From contig JAOADF010000014.1 in assembly GCA_026417425.1 (NCBI GenBank), positions 1 through 8,646 of the forward strand: a stretch of DNA of 8,646 nucleotides, in the 5' to 3' direction. Origin of the DNA: Dictyoglomaceae bacterium. GTDB taxonomy: Bacteria; Dictyoglomota; Dictyoglomia; Dictyoglomales; Dictyoglomaceae. A program made the position numbers and the translations under genes. Below are positions 5,628 to 8,646 of this stretch, piece after piece (the first letter of the stretch is position 1; every line of letters starts with the position of its first letter). Under the pieces are notes generated by a model. It saw only the letters and a list, made by a program, of their open reading frames with translations, made no database searches and had not been told where the DNA came from.

Positions 5628-6968
5628 ATGATAAATAGTTTCCCAAAGACAAAAGAAGAGATATTGAAGTATATTAAAGAAAATGAAATTTATTTTGTGG
5701 AGATTTGGTTCACAGATATCTTAGGTTATTTAAAAAGCTTTACCATAACAGCCCACGAATTGGAAAAGGGATTTGAAGAAGGATTAGGATTTGATGGTTC
5801 TTCGGTAAGAGGATTCACAAGAATTGATGAAAGTGATATGATTGCCTTTCCAGAACCAGAAACTTTTACCATCTTGCCCTGGAGATCTAAAGATAAAAAG
5901 GCTGTAAGAATGTTTGCTACTATTGTAGAACCTAGTGGAAAATCCTTTGAGGGGGACCCCAGGAATGTTTTAAAAAGAGTGTTAGAAAGAGCAAGAAAAA
6001 TGGGGTTTACATATTATGTTGGGCCTGAATTGGAATATTTCTATTTAAAATCTTCCAATTCTAAGCCTGAAGTATTAGATTGGGGAGGATATTTTGATTT
6101 AATACCAAGAGATGAAGCTATTGATTTAAGACATCAAACAGTATTAATGTTAGAAGAAATGGGAATTGAAGTAGAATTTACTCACCATGAGGTAGCTCCA
6201 TCCCAACATGAAATTGACTTTAGATATAAAGATGCCTTGACTATGGCAGATATTGTGATGACTGCAAGATTAGCTATAAAAGAAGTGGCATATTTAAATG
6301 GAGTGTATGCAACTTTTATGCCCAAACCTTTATTTGGTCAAAATGGTTCGGGAATGCATGTTCATATGAGTCTTTTTAAAGATGGAAAGAATGCCTTCTT
6401 TGATCCCAAGGATAAATATCATCTTTCCGATGTTGCCAAGGCCTTTATTGCTGGTCTTTTGAAACATGCGAAGGAAATAACCCTTATTACCAGTCAATGG
6501 GTAAATTCTTATAAAAGATTAGTTCCTGGATATGAAGCTCCTGTTTATATTTCCTGGGCATTAAGAAACAGATCAGATTTAATAAGAGTTCCCATGTATA
6601 AGCCTGGAAAGGAAGAGGCAACAAGAATTGAATATAGAGCCCCTGATCCTGCATGCAATCCCTATTTAGCCTTTGCGGTAATGCTTTCTGCGGGTCTTGA
6701 AGGTATAGAAAAGAAATATTCTCTTCCTGAGCCAGTGGAGGAAAATGTTTATCACATGACTGATGAAGAAAGAAGAAAAAGAGGCATAGAAAGTCTTCCT
6801 GGAAGTTTAATAGAGGCAATAGAGATTACGGAAAAGAGCGAACTTGTAAGAAAGACTTTAGGAGAACATGTTTTTACAAATTTTATAGAAAATAAAAAGA
6901 TTGAATGGGACAACTATAGAAAACAGGTAACAGGATATGAGCTGGAAACTTATCTACCTGTATTATAA
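5628..6968 (+). CDS. glnA: Glutamine synthetase type I-alpha
   Basis: Makes glutamine from glutamate, ammonium and ATP as a cytoplasmic dodecamer. The 446 residues match the short alpha type of GSI. Landmarks in order: beta-grasp FTDILGYLKSF (28-38), FDGSSVRGF (55-63) with the catalytic Asp56, GPELEYF (132-138) with metal ligands Glu134 and Glu136, FTHHEVAPSQHEIDF (184-198), NGSGMHVHMS (239-248) with His244, the flexible-loop region NSYKRLVPGYEAP (293-305), and RIEYRAPDPACNPYLA (333-348). The 25-residue insertion and the NLYDLPP adenylylation site of the beta type are absent. The matching region reads ENVYHMTDEER (372-382), as in Bacillus. Arg65 aligns with Bacillus Arg62, linked to glutamine feedback, so control is probably by feedback and protein partners rather than by adenylylation. 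AAGGAGG lies seven bases before the ATG. It is 75 bp downstream of glnK with its own likely promoter, and a strong hairpin follows. Confidence 0.97.
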   Translation: MINSFPKTKEEILKYIKENEIYFVEIWFTDILGYLKSFTITAHELEKGFEEGLGFDGSSVRGFTRIDESDMIAFPEPETFTILPWRSKDKKAVRMFATIVEPSGKSFEGDPRNVLKRVLERARKMGFTYYVGPELEYFYLKSSNSKPEVLDWGGYFDLIPRDEAIDLRHQTVLMLEEMGIEVEFTHHEVAPSQHEIDFRYKDALTMADIVMTARLAIKEVAYLNGVYATFMPKPLFGQNGSGMHVHMSLFKDGKNAFFDPKDKYHLSDVAKAFIAGLLKHAKEITLITSQWVNSYKRLVPGYEAPVYISWALRNRSDLIRVPMYKPGKEEATRIEYRAPDPACNPYLAFAVMLSAGLEGIEKKYSLPEPVEENVYHMTDEERRKRGIESLPGSLIEAIEITEKSELVRKTLGEHVFTNFIENKKIEWDNYRKQVTGYELETYLPVL

Positions 6969-6970
6969 AA

Positions 6971-7003
6971 GGGGAGGGGAATTTTTCCCCTCCTTAATAT
7001 TTT
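6971..7003 (+). terminator. Intrinsic terminator after glnA
   Basis: GGAGGGGAA (6973-6981) and TTCCCCTCC (6985-6993) form a perfect 9-bp GC-rich stem with a TTT loop, extendable by two G-U pairs. It is followed by TTAATATTTT and begins two bases after the glnA stop. On the opposite strand the hairpin is followed by TTTTATAA, so it may also stop leftward readthrough from trpA. Confidence 0.85.
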
Positions 7004-7223
7004 CAGTATATATAAAGTTTTTTATAAGAGCTCTCCCTCTAAAGTAAATTATCCTTCAATAAATTCCTTTGATAAAAAAGTGGTCCCAAAGATTTTCATC
7101 CCTTTCAGAAATTCAGGCTTCTTTGTAAGAAATATAAGTATTTATCTCCAAAATTTTTCTACTTATAGAAACTTAAAAAATTCGGTCAATTAAAGAAGAT
7201 TTATTAGGAGAAAAGAAGATATT
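7004..7223. other. Convergent glnA/trpA spacer with a possible decayed coding stretch
   Basis: No intact gene was found. On the minus strand, between about 7150 and 7048, one frame reads without a stop as ILIFLTKKPEFLKGMKIF and then GTTFLSKEFIEG before a stop. Going upstream in the same frame there are two stops separated by a short VEKFWR. The amino-acid mix looks protein-like, but there is no start codon with a ribosome binding site. It may be the tail of a pseudogene or chance. Confidence 0.25.
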
Positions 7224-7246
7224 AAAAAAATATTTTAGATATTTTT
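7224..7246 (-). terminator. Weak AT-rich hairpin after trpA
   Basis: On the minus strand AAAAATAT (7246-7239) and ATATTTTT (7233-7226) pair around a five-base loop and are followed by two more T, right at the trpA stop codon. The form is that of an intrinsic terminator, but the stem has no GC pair and would be unstable in a thermophile. The glnA hairpin downstream may do the real work. Confidence 0.3.
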
Positions 7247-8004
7247 CAAATAGTTTCCTCAAAAAGCTCAAGAAAATAAGAGTCAAAATCTTTTCCTTCT
7301 AATATCCTCTTTGCAAAGGCACTCCCTACTATCACTCCATCTACTAATCCTTTTAATGCTCTTATATGTTCCCTTCTACTTAAACCAAAACCCCATACTA
7401 AAGGTTTATTACTTTTCTCTCTAATTTCCTTTATAAATCTTATCCCATCAGAAGAGAGTTCTTCTCTTTCTCCAGTAACTCCTTTTACTGATATACAGTA
7501 AATAAAACTTTCTGCCAATTTTAATATCTTTTCTTTTCTATCATTATTAGTTGTTGGTGATAAGAAGAATATTAAATCCAAATTATAGCTTTTAAAAAGC
7601 TCTAGAAATTTTTCTGCCTCTTCAAGGGGAAGATCTGGAATAACTAATCCTTCTATTCCCGCCTCCTTTATTTTCCCAAGATTTTTCTCTAAATTTTGAT
7701 AAATTAAATTAAAATAAAGAAGAAGAATTGTAGTAATTTGAGATGGGATTTTTTTCTCTTTAAGCCAATTTAACGTATTCTCAAGGTTTACTCCCTTTTT
7801 AATAGCTTGATAATTCACTTCTTCTAATATAGGACCATCCGCTATGGGATCAGAAAAAGGAATTCCCAATTCCAATATATCTATCTTATCTTTATATTTT
7901 AAAAGAAAATCTTCTAAAAAGGAAAAGGAAGGATATCCTGCCACAAAGAAAGGGATAAATATTAATTTTCTCTTTTCTTTAAATTTATCCAAGATCTTGC
8001 TCAT
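7246..8004 (-). CDS. trpA: Tryptophan synthase alpha subunit
   Basis: Cleaves indole-3-glycerol phosphate to indole and glyceraldehyde 3-phosphate. The indole passes through a tunnel to TrpB in the alpha2-beta2 complex, in the cytoplasm. The 252-residue TIM barrel is slightly shorter than E. coli TrpA (268). Catalytic residues are Glu45 and Asp56 in [14 protein letters not shown] (45-58). The loop with Asp124 is in VIPDLP (121-126), Tyr169 and the loop-6 segment VKGVTG (173-178) correspond to the E. coli active-site loop, and phosphate-binding segments are GFG (205-207) and VGSAF (226-230). GGAGGGG four bases before the ATG, inside trpB, supports this start. The gene overlaps the end of trpB by 20 bp, so translation is coupled and the subunits are made together. 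It is the last gene of the operon. Confidence 0.96.
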   Translation of the reverse strand: MSKILDKFKEKRKLIFIPFFVAGYPSFSFLEDFLLKYKDKIDILELGIPFSDPIADGPILEEVNYQAIKKGVNLENTLNWLKEKKIPSQITTILLLYFNLIYQNLEKNLGKIKEAGIEGLVIPDLPLEEAEKFLELFKSYNLDLIFFLSPTTNNDRKEKILKLAESFIYCISVKGVTGEREELSSDGIRFIKEIREKSNKPLVWGFGLSRREHIRALKGLVDGVIVGSAFAKRILEGKDFDSYFLELFEETI

Positions 8005-8646
8005 TATTCCCCTCCATTGCTTTATAGATAATATCTAAATCTTTATCTCCTCTTCCTGAAAGATTAACAATAATTATGGGGTTTTCTTCATGAAATTCCT
8101 TTCTTTTTTCCAAAAGATATCCTAGGGCATGGGCACTCTCTAAAGCAGGAATAATTCCCTCTAATTTTGTCAAAGCTAAAAATCCCTTTAATGCCATATC
8201 ATCGGTTGCATAATCATATTTTACTCTACCTATCTTCGCTAAAAAGCTATGTTCAGGACCAACCCCAGGATAATCTAATCCTGCTGATATGGAATGGGTA
8301 TCTAAGATATTTCCATATTCATCTTGAAGGAGAAACATTTTTGCTCCATGAAGAACTCCCACCCTTCCTGCACAAATACTTGCTGAATGAAGATTTGAAT
8401 CAATCCCCTTTCCTCCCCCTTCAACTCCAATAATTTTCACAGGATCCTTTAAAAAGGGATAAAAAAGTCCAATAGCATTACTTCCTCCACCAACACAAGC
8501 TATTAAGTAATTAGGTAAAGTATTTTCCATTTCTAAAATCTGTTCCTTTGCTTCCTCCCCAATAATTTTCTGAAAATCTCTTACGATCATGGGATAGGGA
8601 TGGGGTCCTACTACAGAACCTAATAGATAATAAGTATCTTCAGGAT
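7985..8646 (-). CDS. trpB: Tryptophan synthase beta subunit, C-terminal part (cut by window edge)
   Basis: PLP enzyme that joins indole and serine to give tryptophan. Only about the last 220 of roughly 390 residues are present. The frame stays open to the right edge: before the first visible Met it reads [18 protein letters not shown], a conserved TrpB stretch, so that Met (8588-8590) is internal and is not the start. Visible motifs are the PLP phosphate loop [24 protein letters not shown] (with the Asp that closes over substrate), ALESAHAL (Glu contacting the PLP ring side) and NLSGRGDKD (Ser near the PLP pyridine nitrogen). The PLP-binding Lys and the catalytic Glu lie outside the window. 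The sequence fits the main TrpB1 type that partners TrpA, not the longer TrpB2. The rest of the trp operon should lie to the right. Confidence 0.96.
   Translation of the reverse strand, partial: PEDTYYLLGSVVGPHPYPMIVRDFQKIIGEEAKEQILEMENTLPNYLIACVGGGSNAIGLFYPFLKDPVKIIGVEGGGKGIDSNLHSASICAGRVGVLHGAKMFLLQDEYGNILDTHSISAGLDYPGVGPEHSFLAKIGRVKYDYATDDMALKGFLALTKLEGIIPALESAHALGYLLEKRKEFHEENPIIIVNLSGRGDKDLDIIYKAMEGNNEQDLG

Noticed and set aside
6487..6819. 110-codon open frame on the minus strand inside glnA
   Set aside because: Antisense to the conserved glutamine synthetase C-terminal region; Leu/Phe/Gln-rich reading typical of a reversed coding strand, with no ribosome binding site.
7844..8038. 64-codon open frame on the plus strand over the trpA/trpB junction
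   Set aside because: Antisense to the well-supported trpA N-terminus; no domain and no promoter.
8167..8433. 88-codon open frame on the plus strand inside trpB
   Set aside because: Antisense to conserved TrpB motifs; chance open frame.
7985..8590. Reading trpB as a complete 201-residue protein starting at the Met at 8588-8590
   Set aside because: The same frame continues to the window edge with the conserved stretch [15 protein letters not shown] before that Met, so the gene is cut by the window and is not short.
1..8646. CRISPR arrays, insertion sequences, defence or retron-like systems, tRNA genes
   Set aside because: No spaced direct repeats, transposase, reverse transcriptase or tRNA-like fold was seen on reading both strands; the genes are ordinary metabolic and membrane families.

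Overview
This window looks like chromosomal DNA of an AT-rich, thermophilic, anaerobic saccharolytic bacterium. My best guess is Dictyoglomus or a close relative. The reasons are the very low GC content, proteins rich in Lys, Glu and Ile with AGA/AGG as the usual Arg codon, strong AGGAGG-type ribosome binding sites, tightly packed genes, and a single-domain GH10 xylanase of the kind known from Dictyoglomus thermophilum. The genus is inferred from memory of the families and was not tested by a search.

Left block (18-2583, minus strand): a class I SAM-dependent methyltransferase, an MscS-type mechanosensitive channel and a probably lipid-anchored GH10 xylanase are read leftwards, with gaps of 16 and 54 bp. 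The methyltransferase seems to start from an extended -10 promoter placed so that transcription begins at its own ATG (leaderless). Divergent to it (2650-3591, plus strand) is a phosphotriesterase-family metal-dependent hydrolase with a complete set of metal ligands and unknown substrate. Its extended -10 lies only five bases from that of the methyltransferase.

Central block (3665-7003, plus strand): a nitrogen-assimilation cassette, amt (ammonium transporter), glnK (PII signal protein, overlapping amt by 4 bp) and glnA (alpha-type glutamine synthetase). Amt brings in ammonium, PII senses energy, 2-oxoglutarate and glutamine status and gates Amt, and GlnA makes glutamine. Amt has a textbook promoter and a leader of about 138 nt that can be drawn as an H-type pseudoknot ending next to a Shine-Dalgarno sequence. 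That sequence precedes a short upstream reading frame overlapping the amt start. The amt and glnA promoter regions share a TACC-N3-TACC-TTTT motif that I do not recognise and that may be the binding site of a nitrogen regulator. A strong hairpin terminator follows glnA.

Right block (7246-8646, minus strand): the end of a tryptophan operon. The C-terminal part of trpB runs off the right edge, and trpA overlaps it by 20 bp. The 277 bp between the convergent glnA and trpA contain the glnA terminator, a weak AT-rich hairpin after trpA and a possible decayed coding stretch, but no intact gene.

No mobile elements, CRISPR arrays, tRNA or rRNA genes were seen. The genes themselves belong to known families. 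The unfamiliar material is the regulatory DNA around the nitrogen cassette.
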